A stretch of DNA of 64,000 bases from assembly GCF_035481675.1 (NCBI RefSeq), contig NZ_JAYJJW010000002.1:248001-312000 (forward strand). The letters are read 5' to 3'. The notes below the pieces were generated by a model. The model was not told where the DNA came from. It did not search any database and worked only from the letters and a program-made list of their open reading frames with translations. Below are positions 52,874 through 62,105 of the stretch, piece after piece; positions within the stretch are counted from its first letter, which is position 1; each line of letters opens with the position of its first letter. The stretch is from Alteriqipengyuania_B sp035481675. Lineage in GTDB: Bacteria > Pseudomonadota > Alphaproteobacteria > Sphingomonadales > Sphingomonadaceae. A program made the translations under genes and the position numbers.

Positions 52874-52908
52874 AAAGGGCCGCCCCGGGAATACCGGAGC
52901 GGCCCTTT
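52874..52908. terminator. Bidirectional terminator between the secretion genes and the protease
   Basis: A 10-pair stem AAAGGGCCGC (52874-52883) / GCGGCCCTTT (52899-52908) extended by an inner CCGG/CCGG after one mismatch, loop GAATA. T-rich tails exist on both strands, matching the two convergent genes. Confidence 0.85.
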
Positions 52909-52932
52909 CGTTGTCGGTGAGCCTTGCGGCGA

Positions 52933-54531
52933 TCAGCCGTAGTAGATGTCGGTGGCCTGCACTTCGGCGCCGTTGCTGAAGGTCAGCGTCAGGTCGGCCT
53001 GGCCGTCACCGTCGAAGTCCACGGTCAGGAAGCCTTCGCCGATCGTCACTGCCGTGTCGTCGATGCCGAAGGCGGACAGGTCGATCAGGTCGCTGCCCGA
53101 TTCGAAGTCCGTGATCGTGTCGTTGCCGCCGTCGAGGAAGATGAACACGTCGTCCCCACCATTGCCGGTAAGCACATTGTCGAGCTCGTTGGCGATGATG
53201 AGGTCGCGGTAATCGGTGCCGATGGCATTCTCGATTTCCGTTTCATAGGCGATCGCGATGTTGAGGTATTGCGTTGCGAACACGCCTGCGTGGCCCCAGT
53301 CGGCTGCGATGCTGTTGGCGTTGGCGTCCATGAATTGCGCCATCGTATTGTCGAGAAAGGCCTGCGAAGGCACGTTGCCCGAATTGCTGGTGTAGTCGTC
53401 GAAGAACGCGCCTTCGTATGCGACGTCGATAGCTTCATCGATCGGGTCGAGACCTTCGATCACGTCGGCGACCGTCACGTTGCCTTGGCCGGCGGACGAG
53501 AACTCGCCGTCGTTGAGGTTGATGACGACCGACGCTTCGAAGCCGGAGAAGTCCAGCGTGTCCACGCCGCCGGCATCGTAGATGGCCAGGAACGGCTGGT
53601 CGTTGACGGCAAAATCGAACACTTCACGGTCGGCATTCGAGTTGAAGCCGTAGGTGGTGTCTTCGGTGCGGGTGGTAAGGTCCGCGCCGTATTTCGCCTG
53701 CACCGTCAGGATATCGTGCAGCATCGGCGTCTGCGGGTTTGCCCAGCGGCCGAGGAAGCTGACCGTCAGAGTGTTCCAGTTCACCACGCGCGCGCCGGTT
53801 TGGCTCTCGTCCCAGTAGGACATGATCGAATACTGCTCGCTATCCTGCGCGTATTCGGCCTGGTCGGTGTATGTGGTTGCACCAGCGCCATTGTAGTCGC
53901 CGGGGTGGCTGAGGCCGAGCGAGTGGCCGAGCTCGTGCACGATGGTCGTGTGCCCATACCCGCCGATCGACAGGTCGCCGTTGGTGAAGTTGCCGCGATG
54001 GAGCAGCTGGCCGCTTTCGTCGTAATACGAACGCGGGTCGGCGATGAAGACGTCGCCGAGGTACTTGTAGCCGCCCTTCTCGTTCGGGAAATAGGCGTAA
54101 GCCTGCGCCGGATCCCACGAGTTGGCGAACTGGATGTCCGCGCCGCGGCCTTCGATTTCGCGGAAGGACGGCGCGATCAGGTCGTCCCACAGGCCCACGG
54201 CGAGGCGGGCTGCTTCTTCCTGGTCTTCCGTGAAGGCGGCAAGACCGAAGCCGGCCGAAAAGCCGTAGTTCGGATTGTTGTAGATCGAGATCAGCCCGTC
54301 GCCTTCGTCGAGGAAGGTGTAGGTGATCGTGTTGTTGGCGGTGATCTTCTGCGCGCGGCCGGTGTCGATCTGGTCGATCACCTGGTCGAGGTCGAAGATC
54401 GGCTTGTTGCGATAGGTCGCTTCGCCGTCCGCGAAATTGTCGAGATTGAAGTCTTCGACATCCACATCACCTTCGTGGTTCTGCGGCGTGAGCACGCTCT
54501 TGTTGCCGAACTTCCAGTCCAAAACACCCAT
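52933..54531 (-). CDS. Serralysin-like M10 zinc metalloprotease with a reduced RTX region
   Basis: A 532-residue protein; ATG 54531 is preferred because GGGAG lies nine bases upstream, over ATG 54564. Zinc site HELGHSLGLSH (residues 199-209), extended by PGDY, and Met-turn SIMSYW at about 235-240 define an M10B protease. There is no signal peptide, as expected for type I secretion. The C-terminal Ca2+-binding region is short, with essentially one nonapeptide-like repeat (LTGNGGDDVFIFLDGGNDTI); serralysins usually have several. It faces the type I ABC/HlyD genes and is the likely substrate. Confidence 0.92.
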   Translation of the reverse strand: MGVLDWKFGNKSVLTPQNHEGDVDVEDFNLDNFADGEATYRNKPIFDLDQVIDQIDTGRAQKITANNTITYTFLDEGDGLISIYNNPNYGFSAGFGLAAFTEDQEEAARLAVGLWDDLIAPSFREIEGRGADIQFANSWDPAQAYAYFPNEKGGYKYLGDVFIADPRSYYDESGQLLHRGNFTNGDLSIGGYGHTTIVHELGHSLGLSHPGDYNGAGATTYTDQAEYAQDSEQYSIMSYWDESQTGARVVNWNTLTVSFLGRWANPQTPMLHDILTVQAKYGADLTTRTEDTTYGFNSNADREVFDFAVNDQPFLAIYDAGGVDTLDFSGFEASVVINLNDGEFSSAGQGNVTVADVIEGLDPIDEAIDVAYEGAFFDDYTSNSGNVPSQAFLDNTMAQFMDANANSIAADWGHAGVFATQYLNIAIAYETEIENAIGTDYRDLIIANELDNVLTGNGGDDVFIFLDGGNDTITDFESGSDLIDLSAFGIDDTAVTIGEGFLTVDFDGDGQADLTLTFSNGAEVQATDIYYG

Positions 54532-54746
54532 GTTGAAATTCTCCCAAGGATCCGAAGCAACCACCGGTCCCCAGACGCAAAGAGGTGCGACCCAATCGAC
54601 TGCGGTGTTGCGGATGGGGGGAGCCTATCCATCTGTGCTATTGACGCAAGGGGTCATGGTAAAAAACCTGCAAATGTCCCGCGACAAAACAGATATTTAT
54701 AACAATGGCGCATCGCCGGCCGGCCGGATGCGTGCCGATCGCCCGT

Positions 54747-56093
54747 TCAGCGCCCGATCGGCGGGGCGAGCTGGAGCGATTCGAGCAGCAGGTCGAGCAG
54801 CGCCAGCGCCTCGTACTGGGCGAACAGCCGGGCGTATTCGGCCTGCGCCTGCCGGTCGCGCGCTTCCTGCATCCTCAGCCGAGCATCGAGCAGTTCGAGC
54901 AGGTTGCGCCGGCCGATCTCGAACTGGCGGCGATAGGATTCCGACAGATCCTGCGTGATGACCGTCTGCTCGCCATAGGTGCTGGCGAAGCGGCCCTGCG
55001 CATCGGCCGTGCTGAGCGCGGCGCGCAGCTCGGACTGTGCGGCGCGGGCAGTCTCGGCGAGGCGGAAGCGCTGCTCGTTCGCCCGGGCGCTTGCCTCGCG
55101 CACGCGCGCTTCGGTGATGCCGCCGTCGAACACGTTCCAGCGCACCGATACCCGGGCGCGCAAGTCGTCGGTCTGCCCGCCGAAGCCGTCGATGTCGTCG
55201 CCAGTCTGGGCCGCCAGGTCGACGCCGATTTCGGGGTAGCGTTCGCCGCGGATGGACTGAAGCTGTGCCTCGGCAGCGGTGACTTCCAGCTGCGCGGCGA
55301 GGATGGCGGGGTTGCGCTCCAGCAGGGTAGCGATCGCCATGTCGAGCCCTTCCGGCAGCTGGCCGGACAGATCGGGCGGCGGCAGCGGCCGGGCGATGTC
55401 GAGCCCAGTCAGTTCCAGCAGCTGGATGCGCGCAATGTCGCGCGCGCGGCCTGCCTCGATTTCGCGCACCAGTGCGGCCTGCAGGCGGTCTTCCGCCAGC
55501 CGCCGTTCCGGCCGGCCGACGGTGCCGGCATCGATGCCGCGCTGAAGGTCGCCCACCAGCACGCGGTGGAACACCACGCTTTCCTGCGCGGACAGGGCCA
55601 GCCGGTCCTGCAGCACGAGGTCGAGATAGCGCCGCGCCACTTCCAGTGCGACCGCATCGGCGCGCTGCACGACCTGTACCGCCGCCGCATCGGCGCGGGC
55701 GGCCTGCCGCGCGAGCTCGCCCCGGCGGCGGCCGAAGTCGAAGATCGTGTAATTGATGCCCGCCCGCGCATCGGTGGGATACAGCAGGTCGTCCGCAATC
55801 CCGAGATTGGTGCGCGTGTTGTTTCGTAGCTGCCGCACGCCCGTGCCGGCTTCCAGGTCGACTTGCGGGTAAAAGGCACCGCGCGCCTGGTCTTCCTGCG
55901 CGGAAACCGCTTCCTCGTTATACTGCGCCTGGATGATCTGCGGGTTCGTTTCGAGCGCGGCGGCGACGGCGCCCTGCAGCGTCACGGTGCCGTTGTCGCG
56001 CACCACCTGCGCCTGTGCCGGCAGGGCCAAGCCGGCAGCAAGCCAGGCAAACGCCAGCGCCTTACCGATATGCCATGCCTTGGAACTGCCCAC
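54747..56093 (-). CDS. TolC-family outer membrane efflux/secretion channel
   Basis: A 448-residue protein with signal peptide (ending ALPAQAQ) and two homologous helical-barrel repeats (ALETNPQIIQAQYNEEA and ERNPAILAAQLEVTAAEAQ). RYPEIGVDLAAQTGDD and the NVFDGGITEARVREA motif are typical of TolC-type type I secretion channels. It lies next to both the protease/type I system and the tripartite exporter, so either could use it. Preference for the type I system is an inference from TolC rather than NodT similarity. 77 bp separate it from the NodT-type gene. Confidence 0.88.
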   Translation of the reverse strand: MGSSKAWHIGKALAFAWLAAGLALPAQAQVVRDNGTVTLQGAVAAALETNPQIIQAQYNEEAVSAQEDQARGAFYPQVDLEAGTGVRQLRNNTRTNLGIADDLLYPTDARAGINYTIFDFGRRRGELARQAARADAAAVQVVQRADAVALEVARRYLDLVLQDRLALSAQESVVFHRVLVGDLQRGIDAGTVGRPERRLAEDRLQAALVREIEAGRARDIARIQLLELTGLDIARPLPPPDLSGQLPEGLDMAIATLLERNPAILAAQLEVTAAEAQLQSIRGERYPEIGVDLAAQTGDDIDGFGGQTDDLRARVSVRWNVFDGGITEARVREASARANEQRFRLAETARAAQSELRAALSTADAQGRFASTYGEQTVITQDLSESYRRQFEIGRRNLLELLDARLRMQEARDRQAQAEYARLFAQYEALALLDLLLESLQLAPPIGR

Positions 56094-56170
56094 GCCCGTA
56101 CTCCCGCGATCCGCCGGTTGGAGTATGGAAAGGCGGGAAGGGGGTCAACCGCGCGGTTGCGCTGCGGGCC

Positions 56171-57598
56171 CTATGGCAACGGGCTCTCGCTGCCGCCGAG
56201 TGCCTGCCATAGCAGCACGCGGGCGCGGCTCGCGCGGCCCTCCGCCGCATCGGCGCGTTCGTTTGCGGCGATGGCGGTGCGCCGCGCGTCGAGTACGGTG
56301 AGGAAATCGGCGAGGCCGGCGCGGTAGCGGGTGTCGGCAAGGTCCGCCTGCCGCGCGCCCAGCGCCGCTTCCGTGCGGGCCGAGGCTGCCTCCCGGTCGG
56401 TTGCGGCGACGAGCGCATAGCCGCTCTCCGCATCGCCCAGCGCCTGGTAGACCGCGCCGCGATAGCGCTGGAAGGCCGCGCGCTTGTCGGCCGCCGCGCC
56501 GTCGATCTCCGCCCCGATACGTCCGAAGTCGAGCAGGGGCGCGGCCACGCTTGCACCCAGCGAGCCGACGATGGCGTCGGTATCGAACAAGCCGCCGATC
56601 CCGAAGGCGAGCAGGCCGACCACGGCGGACAGGTCGAAGCTGGGGAAGCGGCTGGCAGCGGTCGCGGCAAGCGCCTGGTCGCTGGCGGCAAGCCGGGCGA
56701 AGGCGGCGCGCACGTCGGGCCGGGCGGATAGCAGGTCGCTCGGCAAAGTTGCCGGGGGCGGCGGCGCGCCGGTGCCTGGCGCAGTCTCGGCGAACAGCGC
56801 CTCGATAGTCCCTGCATCCAGCGTGGAGAGGGTGACGAGCCGCCCGAGCAGCCGGGCCTTCTCGCCTGCCAGCGCGTCGATCCGGCTCTGCACATTCGCC
56901 ATCGTGCCTTCGGCGCGGATACGGTCGAAACCGGGGGAGAGTCCGGCTTCCTCGCGCACCCCGGCGAGCCGCGCGAATTCGGTCGCGGTGCCGAGGTCGC
57001 GGCGCAGGCTTGCCTCGCGGGCGGAGAGCGTGCGCCAGTCGATCGTGGCGGCGGCAAGTTCCGCGATCAGGGCGACGCGCACCGCATCGCGGTCGGCCGC
57101 GCTGGCCTCGGCAAGGGCAAGGCTGGCGCGTTCGCTGGAGCGCAGGCGGCCGAAGACGTCGGGGTCCCAGCTCGCGGTGACATTCGCGCCGTATTGCACG
57201 CGGGTGATGTCGAATTCCACGCCGGGGGGCAGGTTCGCGCCGAACTGGTCGGGATTGGTGCGCGATCCGGTGACCGAGCCGCCGATGCCGACTGCGGGTA
57301 GGCGGTTGGCGCCCGCGCGGTCCGCGGCGGCGCGCGCGGCATCTATCCGGGCGACCGCTTCGAGCAGGGTGGGGGAGCCCGCCAGCGCGACTTCCGCCAT
57401 GCGGACGAAGGCGGCATCGCCCTGCGGTAGAAGGTCGGCGAGCGAAGTCTCCACCGCGCCCGATGGCCGGTAGAGATAGGTCTCCGGCAGGACCGGCGCG
57501 GGCGTCGCGATTTCGGGCGCCGGGCCGGCGACGCAGCCGCCCAGCGCGCTCGCGACCAGCGCGACTGCGGCAGCGCGGCGCTTCGCCATCACTGGCAT
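56171..57598 (-). CDS. NodT-family outer membrane efflux lipoprotein
   Basis: A 475-residue protein whose N terminus carries a lipoprotein signal with ALGGCVAGP (Cys about residue 22). It has the OMF repeats (SRTNPDQFGANLPPGVEFDI, VTASWDPDVFGRLRSS, LLDFGRIGAEIDGAAADKRAA) typical of the NodT/OprM group that serves RND and ABC exporters. ATG 57598 overlaps the adaptor stop (TGATG); ATG 57589 is an alternative. It forms the outer channel of the operon's exporter. Confidence 0.92.
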   Translation of the reverse strand: MPVMAKRRAAAVALVASALGGCVAGPAPEIATPAPVLPETYLYRPSGAVETSLADLLPQGDAAFVRMAEVALAGSPTLLEAVARIDAARAAADRAGANRLPAVGIGGSVTGSRTNPDQFGANLPPGVEFDITRVQYGANVTASWDPDVFGRLRSSERASLALAEASAADRDAVRVALIAELAAATIDWRTLSAREASLRRDLGTATEFARLAGVREEAGLSPGFDRIRAEGTMANVQSRIDALAGEKARLLGRLVTLSTLDAGTIEALFAETAPGTGAPPPPATLPSDLLSARPDVRAAFARLAASDQALAATAASRFPSFDLSAVVGLLAFGIGGLFDTDAIVGSLGASVAAPLLDFGRIGAEIDGAAADKRAAFQRYRGAVYQALGDAESGYALVAATDREAASARTEAALGARQADLADTRYRAGLADFLTVLDARRTAIAANERADAAEGRASRARVLLWQALGGSESPLP

Positions 57599-58665
57599 CA
57601 CCGGGCCTCCACCGGTGCCGGGCGCACGTTCGCGCCGCCCTGCGCCGTCTCCCGCCCACGGGCAGGGATGAAGGCATCGACCTGCTGGCCGACGCGGAAC
57701 ATGTCGACCGGCGGCAGCTGGTAGAGCACCTGCAGCACGCGCACGTCCACGCGCTCGGCAGCCGAGTTGGTGAGTGACCGCTTGGGCACGATCAGCGGCT
57801 CCGCGCGCACGAATTGCGCGCGCACCTGCCGGTCCGCCGCGCCGCGCGGGCTGACGAAGGCGGGCGCGCCCATGTCGATCCGCACCGCCTCGTCCTCGTC
57901 GATATCGATGCGGACATAGAGCGGGCGGGTCTCGCCCATCTGGATGAACGGGGTCGCGTTGCCGCCCTGCGGGCCGCCTGCACTGACGAATTCGCCGGGG
58001 CGGATGTTGACCGCCAGGATCTCGCCCGAAATCGGTGCGCGCACGGTCAGGCGGCCCAGTTCGGTGCGGGCCGACTGCTGCAGCGCCTGCGCCGATTGCA
58101 GCCGGGCGCGTGCGGCGGAAAGGCGCGCTTCGGCGAGCTGGCGGCGTTCGCGCGCGGCGCTCGCTTCGCCTTCGGCGCGGATGACTTCGCTGCGGCTGAC
58201 TGCGGCGGGGTCCGATACGCCGCGATAGAGCGCCAGTTGCTGCGCGGCGGTGGCTTCGGCGCTGCGTGCCTCGGCGATGGCGGCCTGCGCTTCGGTGATC
58301 GCGGCGCGCGCTTCGCCGATGGCGGCGCCGGTCTCCGCGATGCGCGCGCGGATGGCACGGTCGTCCACGGTAAACAGCGGCTGGCCGCGTTGAACGTAAT
58401 CGCCCGGCGTCACGCGGATGTCGGTGACGAGGCCCGATACCGCCGTGCCGATGTCGATGGTCTCGCTCGACGGCTCGACCACGCCCGCCCCGGCGACGCG
58501 CGGCGCATCGGCCAGTTCCCCGGTGGCGCGCGCCGGCTCTTCCTCGGCCGGGGCGAGCTCGCGGTCGGGCAGGCCGGTGGCGATGTAGATCGCCGCCAGG
58601 ATCAGGCCGAGCACCGCGATCGCGGGCAGGATCTGGCGCGAGAAGTTGAGATTGCGCAGGTTCAT
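57598..58665 (-). CDS. HlyD/DevB-type periplasmic adaptor of an ABC exporter
   Basis: A 355-residue adaptor with an N-terminal membrane anchor (ILPAIAVLGLILAAIYIATG), a lipoyl domain split by a long Ala/Glu/Arg-rich coiled coil, and a beta-barrel domain (GEFVSAGGPQGGNATPFIQM, LYVRIDIDEDEAVRI). The conserved RAPISGEILAVNIRPGE marks the second lipoyl half. DevB/MacA-type adaptor is preferred from the partner genes. Coupled by overlaps on both sides. Confidence 0.9.
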   Translation of the reverse strand: MNLRNLNFSRQILPAIAVLGLILAAIYIATGLPDRELAPAEEEPARATGELADAPRVAGAGVVEPSSETIDIGTAVSGLVTDIRVTPGDYVQRGQPLFTVDDRAIRARIAETGAAIGEARAAITEAQAAIAEARSAEATAAQQLALYRGVSDPAAVSRSEVIRAEGEASAARERRQLAEARLSAARARLQSAQALQQSARTELGRLTVRAPISGEILAVNIRPGEFVSAGGPQGGNATPFIQMGETRPLYVRIDIDEDEAVRIDMGAPAFVSPRGAADRQVRAQFVRAEPLIVPKRSLTNSAAERVDVRVLQVLYQLPPVDMFRVGQQVDAFIPARGRETAQGGANVRPAPVEAR

Positions 58666-59378
58666 CCGTTCTGTCCTTCGTCGGGCATTTCGGTGCCGTC
58701 ATGGGTGATCCGCCCGTCCTCCAGCACGAGGATGCGGTCGGCGAGATCGAAGATGCGGTTGTCGTGGGTGACGATGATGACGCTGCGGTCCTCCGCCACG
58801 CCCACTTCGCGCAGCAGGTCCATCACCTTGCGCCCCGATTTCGCATCGAGCGCGGCGGTCGGTTCGTCGCAGACCACCAGCCGCGGTTCGTGGACCAGCG
58901 CGCGGGCGATGGCGACGCGCTGCTGCTGGCCGCCCGAAAGCTGGCTGGGCAGCTTGTCCGCCTGGTCGAGGATGTTGAGCTTGTCCATCATTGCCCTGGC
59001 CCGCTCGCGCGCCTCGGTGCGGTCCATGCCCTGCGCGATCAGCGGCACGGCCGCGTTGCTGGCGGCGTCGATGGCGGGGATGAGGTTGTACTGCTGGAAG
59101 ATGAAGCCGATGTTCTGCAGGCGGAATTCCACCAGCTCGCGGTCCGACAGGTTGTAGATGTCGGTGCCGAACACCTCCACCTCTCCTTCGGTCGGCCACA
59201 GGATGCCGCACATGATCGAGATCAGCGTGGTCTTGCCCGAACCGCTTTCGCCGACGAGATAGGTGAGCTCTCCCGCCTTCACTTCCAGGTCGATGCCGTG
59301 GAGGACGCGGATCGTCTGCTGGCCGCTTTCGAAATCGCGCGCGATGTCGCGCACCGCGATGGCGGTCTGCGCGCTCAC
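58662..59378 (-). CDS. MacB/DevA-type ABC exporter ATPase
   Basis: A 238-residue ATPase from GTG 59378, overlapping the permease stop as GTGA. Walker A GESGSGKTT, Q-loop FIFQQYNLIPA, signature LSGGQQQRVAIARA, Walker B LVVCDEPTAALD and the H-loop IVTHDNRI are intact. It belongs to the LolD/MacB/DevA branch that powers lipid or toxin export. It ends in an acidic tail and couples to the adaptor by ATGA. Confidence 0.95.
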   Translation of the reverse strand: MSAQTAIAVRDIARDFESGQQTIRVLHGIDLEVKAGELTYLVGESGSGKTTLISIMCGILWPTEGEVEVFGTDIYNLSDRELVEFRLQNIGFIFQQYNLIPAIDAASNAAVPLIAQGMDRTEARERARAMMDKLNILDQADKLPSQLSGGQQQRVAIARALVHEPRLVVCDEPTAALDAKSGRKVMDLLREVGVAEDRSVIIVTHDNRIFDLADRILVLEDGRITHDGTEMPDEGQNG

Positions 59379-60511
59379 CGGAACACCGCCGCAGGTTCGG
59401 TCTTCAGCACGTTGCGCAAGGCCAGCCAGCCGGTGAGCGCGATGATCAGCGTCACCGCCATCAGGCTGAGCAGCGGAACCTGCCACGGGATATAGAACCC
59501 CTTGAAGGTGGGGTTCGACGAAAAGGCCTGGATGAAGCCCACCGTGCCCAGCACGCCGAGGCCGTATCCGATCAGCCCGACCATCCCCGCCTGCACTGCG
59601 ACCATGCGGCGCAGCTTGCCGTTGTGCACGCCGATGGCCTTGAGCGCGCCGAACTGCTTGATGTTGTCGCGAATGAACAGGCTGAAAGTCAGGCCGACGA
59701 TGGCGACGCCGACCACGAAGCCCAGCACCACGGTGATCCCGAAATTGAGCGGGATGCCGGTGTTCTCGATAATGAAATTAATGCCGTCCTGCGCGAAATC
59801 CTCCCGCGTGCGGGCGCGCAGGCCGGTCTGGCCCTCGATCCGGGTGACGAGTTGCTCCGGGGTGACGCCCGCGGCGCTCTTGGCCAGTACGAAGCTCAGC
59901 CGGTTGCGAGTGCCGGGCACGTAGGTCAGCGCCCGGCTGTAGGTTGTATAGAGCGTGACTTGGCTGGTGAAGCTGGGGATGGAATCGGCGATCCCGCGCA
60001 CCACGGCGCGCTGGTCGTTCAGTTCCAGCCGCTCCCCAATGGGGTCGTCCCCTTCGGCGAACATGCGGGTGGCGCCGACATCGTCGATGATGACGGTATC
60101 GGGCTGTTCCAGCACCGCGCGGCTGCCTTCCACCATGCCCTTCGGCAAGCCGATCAGCGTGGTGTCGTCCACCCCGATGACGCTGACGCCTTCGAGGTCG
60201 CCGTCCTTGGTCCGCACGGAGGCCCCGGCGCGCAGGTGCGGCACCGCCCATTCGACGCCGGGCACGCCGCGAACCCGGTCGAGCGCGGTGGCGGGCATGG
60301 GGAAATTCACGTCGGTCGTCCGGCTGACCGGGTCCATCACCCACACGTCCGCCGCGCCGACGTTGTAGACGCCGCTCGCGCCGCGTTCGAGCAAATTGAC
60401 GAAAATCGTCAGCTGCTGGGTGATGAGGAGGGTGGAAAAAGCGATGCCGAAGACGAGGCCGAAGAACTTCTGCCGGTCGCCGGTCAGCATCCGTATCGCG
60501 ATCCAGTTCAT
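59375..60511 (-). CDS. DevC/FtsX-type ABC exporter permease
   Basis: A 378-residue FtsX-superfamily permease with one N-terminal helix, a large periplasmic domain (residues 45-250) and three C-terminal helices (VVLGFVVGVAIVGLTFSLF onward). The DNIKQFGALKAIGVHNGKL coupling segment is the FtsX cytosolic hook. The length and arrangement fit DevC better than MacB, which carries a fused ATPase. First gene of the five-gene exporter/TolC run, just downstream of the TetR operator. Confidence 0.9.
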   Translation of the reverse strand: MNWIAIRMLTGDRQKFFGLVFGIAFSTLLITQQLTIFVNLLERGASGVYNVGAADVWVMDPVSRTTDVNFPMPATALDRVRGVPGVEWAVPHLRAGASVRTKDGDLEGVSVIGVDDTTLIGLPKGMVEGSRAVLEQPDTVIIDDVGATRMFAEGDDPIGERLELNDQRAVVRGIADSIPSFTSQVTLYTTYSRALTYVPGTRNRLSFVLAKSAAGVTPEQLVTRIEGQTGLRARTREDFAQDGINFIIENTGIPLNFGITVVLGFVVGVAIVGLTFSLFIRDNIKQFGALKAIGVHNGKLRRMVAVQAGMVGLIGYGLGVLGTVGFIQAFSSNPTFKGFYIPWQVPLLSLMAVTLIIALTGWLALRNVLKTEPAAVFR

Positions 60512-60560
60512 GCCCTCGCGCTTTCGCCCAGCTTGCCAGATGCGACCCTGACGCCTATTA

Positions 60561-60596
60561 GTGAACGGTCTCGTTTAATTGAACGGTGCCGTTCAC
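60561..60596. promoter_or_regulatory. Tandem palindromic TetR-type operator
   Basis: Between the divergent exporter and tetR genes lies a perfect palindrome GAACGG-TG-CCGTTC (60581-60594) and an imperfect copy GAACGGTCTCGTTT (60563-60576), centres 18 bp apart. The outermost arms GTGAACGG and CCGTTCAC also pair. The last site abuts the tetR start codon, so binding could repress both directions. Sequence is seen; the regulator is inferred from position. Confidence 0.78.
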
Positions 60597-60597
60597 G

Positions 60598-61248
60598 ATG
60601 TCAATCGACAATTCCGGCCACGAATGTCTGGGTAAGGGGGCAGGTCTGCGCAAGGGGCGCCCCGTCGACACGGCGAAGCGCGACGCGATCCTGGATGCCG
60701 CCGTCGACCAGTTCTTCGACGTCGGCTTCGCGGCCAGCTCGATCGAGCGGATCGCGGAGATTGCGGGCGTGTCCAAGGTCACCGTCTACAACCAGTTCGG
60801 CGGCAAGGAGGCCCTGTTCAAGGCGGCAGTCGAGGCCGAGTGCGAAAAGATGCGCGGGCGGATGCTGCCCGAAATCGACGACGTGCCGCTGGCGCAGCGG
60901 CTGGCGATGATCGCGCACGGCATGCACGGCTTCCTGTTCCGCCCGAACATGCTGCGTTTCGAGCGACGGCTGGCGTCCGAAGCCGAGCGACATCCCGAAC
61001 TCGGCCGCACCTTCCTCGAATCCGGACCGCGGCGGATGAAGGCGGCGCTTGCCGACGTCATGCGCCGGGCCGCCGCGCGCGGCGAGCTCGAGCTGGACGA
61101 TCCGGAGCTTGCCGCCGAACAGTTCGCCGGGATGGTGAAAGGCATGGCCGACCTCGAATGGCGCTTCGCCGGCGAACATGACCCTGCGGTCAACCAGCGC
61201 CGCATCGATGCCGCGGTCGAGACGTTCCTGCGCGCCTATGCAGCCTGA
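60598..61248 (+). CDS. TetR/AcrR-family transcriptional regulator
   Basis: About 216 residues from ATG 60598 (MSIDNSGHECLGKG); GTG 60586 is inside the operator. The N-terminal HTH is IERIAEIAGVSKVTVYNQFGGKEALFKAAVE, very close to the family consensus. The C-terminal domain (FLESGPRRMKAALADVMRRAAARGELELDDP) resembles the AefR-like TetR_C_7 group. It probably represses the divergent exporter operon and itself until a small ligand binds. Confidence 0.9.
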   Translation: MSIDNSGHECLGKGAGLRKGRPVDTAKRDAILDAAVDQFFDVGFAASSIERIAEIAGVSKVTVYNQFGGKEALFKAAVEAECEKMRGRMLPEIDDVPLAQRLAMIAHGMHGFLFRPNMLRFERRLASEAERHPELGRTFLESGPRRMKAALADVMRRAAARGELELDDPELAAEQFAGMVKGMADLEWRFAGEHDPAVNQRRIDAAVETFLRAYAA

Positions 61249-61330
61249 CTGCGCGCTGCGATACCGGCCAGCCTTGTCCGGCGCGCGGTGAAATGAGATA
61301 AGGCGCCCGGATAAAGCAACGGAGAGACCC

Positions 61331-62092
61331 ATGGCCACCGCCCTCAAGCGCGACGATTTCCAGTGCAGCGATACCGAATGGCAGGCGCGCGTGAAGCTGG
61401 CCGCGTGCTATCGCATCTTCGACATGATGGGCTGGTCGGAATCGATCTACAACCACATCAGCCTGAAGGTGCCGGGGGAGGAAGCCTTCCTGATCAACCC
61501 CTTCGGCCTGCTGTATGACGAGGTGTGCGCCAGCAACCTCGTCAAGATCGATAGCCAGGGCAACAATCTCGACGGGTCGCCCTATCCGGTGAACAAGGCG
61601 GGCTTCACCCAGCACGCCTATTTCCATGAAAAGCTCGATTGGGCGCACGCCATCTGCCACGTCCACACGACCGCCACGATGGCGGTGTGCAGCACCGAGG
61701 AAGGGCTGACCGCGACCAGCTTCTATGCTGCGGGCTTCAAGGACCAGATCGGCTACCACGACTTCGAAGGCGTGACCGTGCGCGAGGAGGAGGGCGAGCG
61801 ACTGGTCGAGAACCTGAAGCATCACCGCGTGCTGATGCTGCGCAACCACGGCCCGGTGGTGCTGGGCCGGACGATCGAGGAAATGTTCGTCACCATGTGG
61901 AGCCTGCAGCGCGCCTGCGAGATTCAGATCGCGACCAAGGCCGCGGGCACCCCGCTCACCATCCCGCAAGACGTGGTCGACGTGCACCAGCGCGACCTGT
62001 CAGTGATGCAGCAGCAGGGCGGCGGCGGGATGTTCGATTTCGGCGCTTGGATGCGCCGGGCCGAACGGATCGACCCCAGCTTCAAGGAATAG
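61331..62092 (+). CDS. Class II aldolase/adducin-family protein
   Basis: A 253-residue protein. The fold is clear from YNHISLKVPGEEAFLINPFG, the zinc-binding HVHTTATMAVCS and the later LRNHGPVVLGRTIEEMF, with the spaced His residues that chelate Zn2+ in L-fuculose-phosphate-type aldolases. Non-catalytic relatives exist, and no sugar substrate can be named. It lies 82 bp after tetR and 13 bp before the [2Fe-2S] protein, on the same strand. Confidence 0.87.
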   Translation: MATALKRDDFQCSDTEWQARVKLAACYRIFDMMGWSESIYNHISLKVPGEEAFLINPFGLLYDEVCASNLVKIDSQGNNLDGSPYPVNKAGFTQHAYFHEKLDWAHAICHVHTTATMAVCSTEEGLTATSFYAAGFKDQIGYHDFEGVTVREEEGERLVENLKHHRVLMLRNHGPVVLGRTIEEMFVTMWSLQRACEIQIATKAAGTPLTIPQDVVDVHQRDLSVMQQQGGGGMFDFGAWMRRAERIDPSFKE

Positions 62093-62105
62093 GCGCGCAC
62101 CCATC

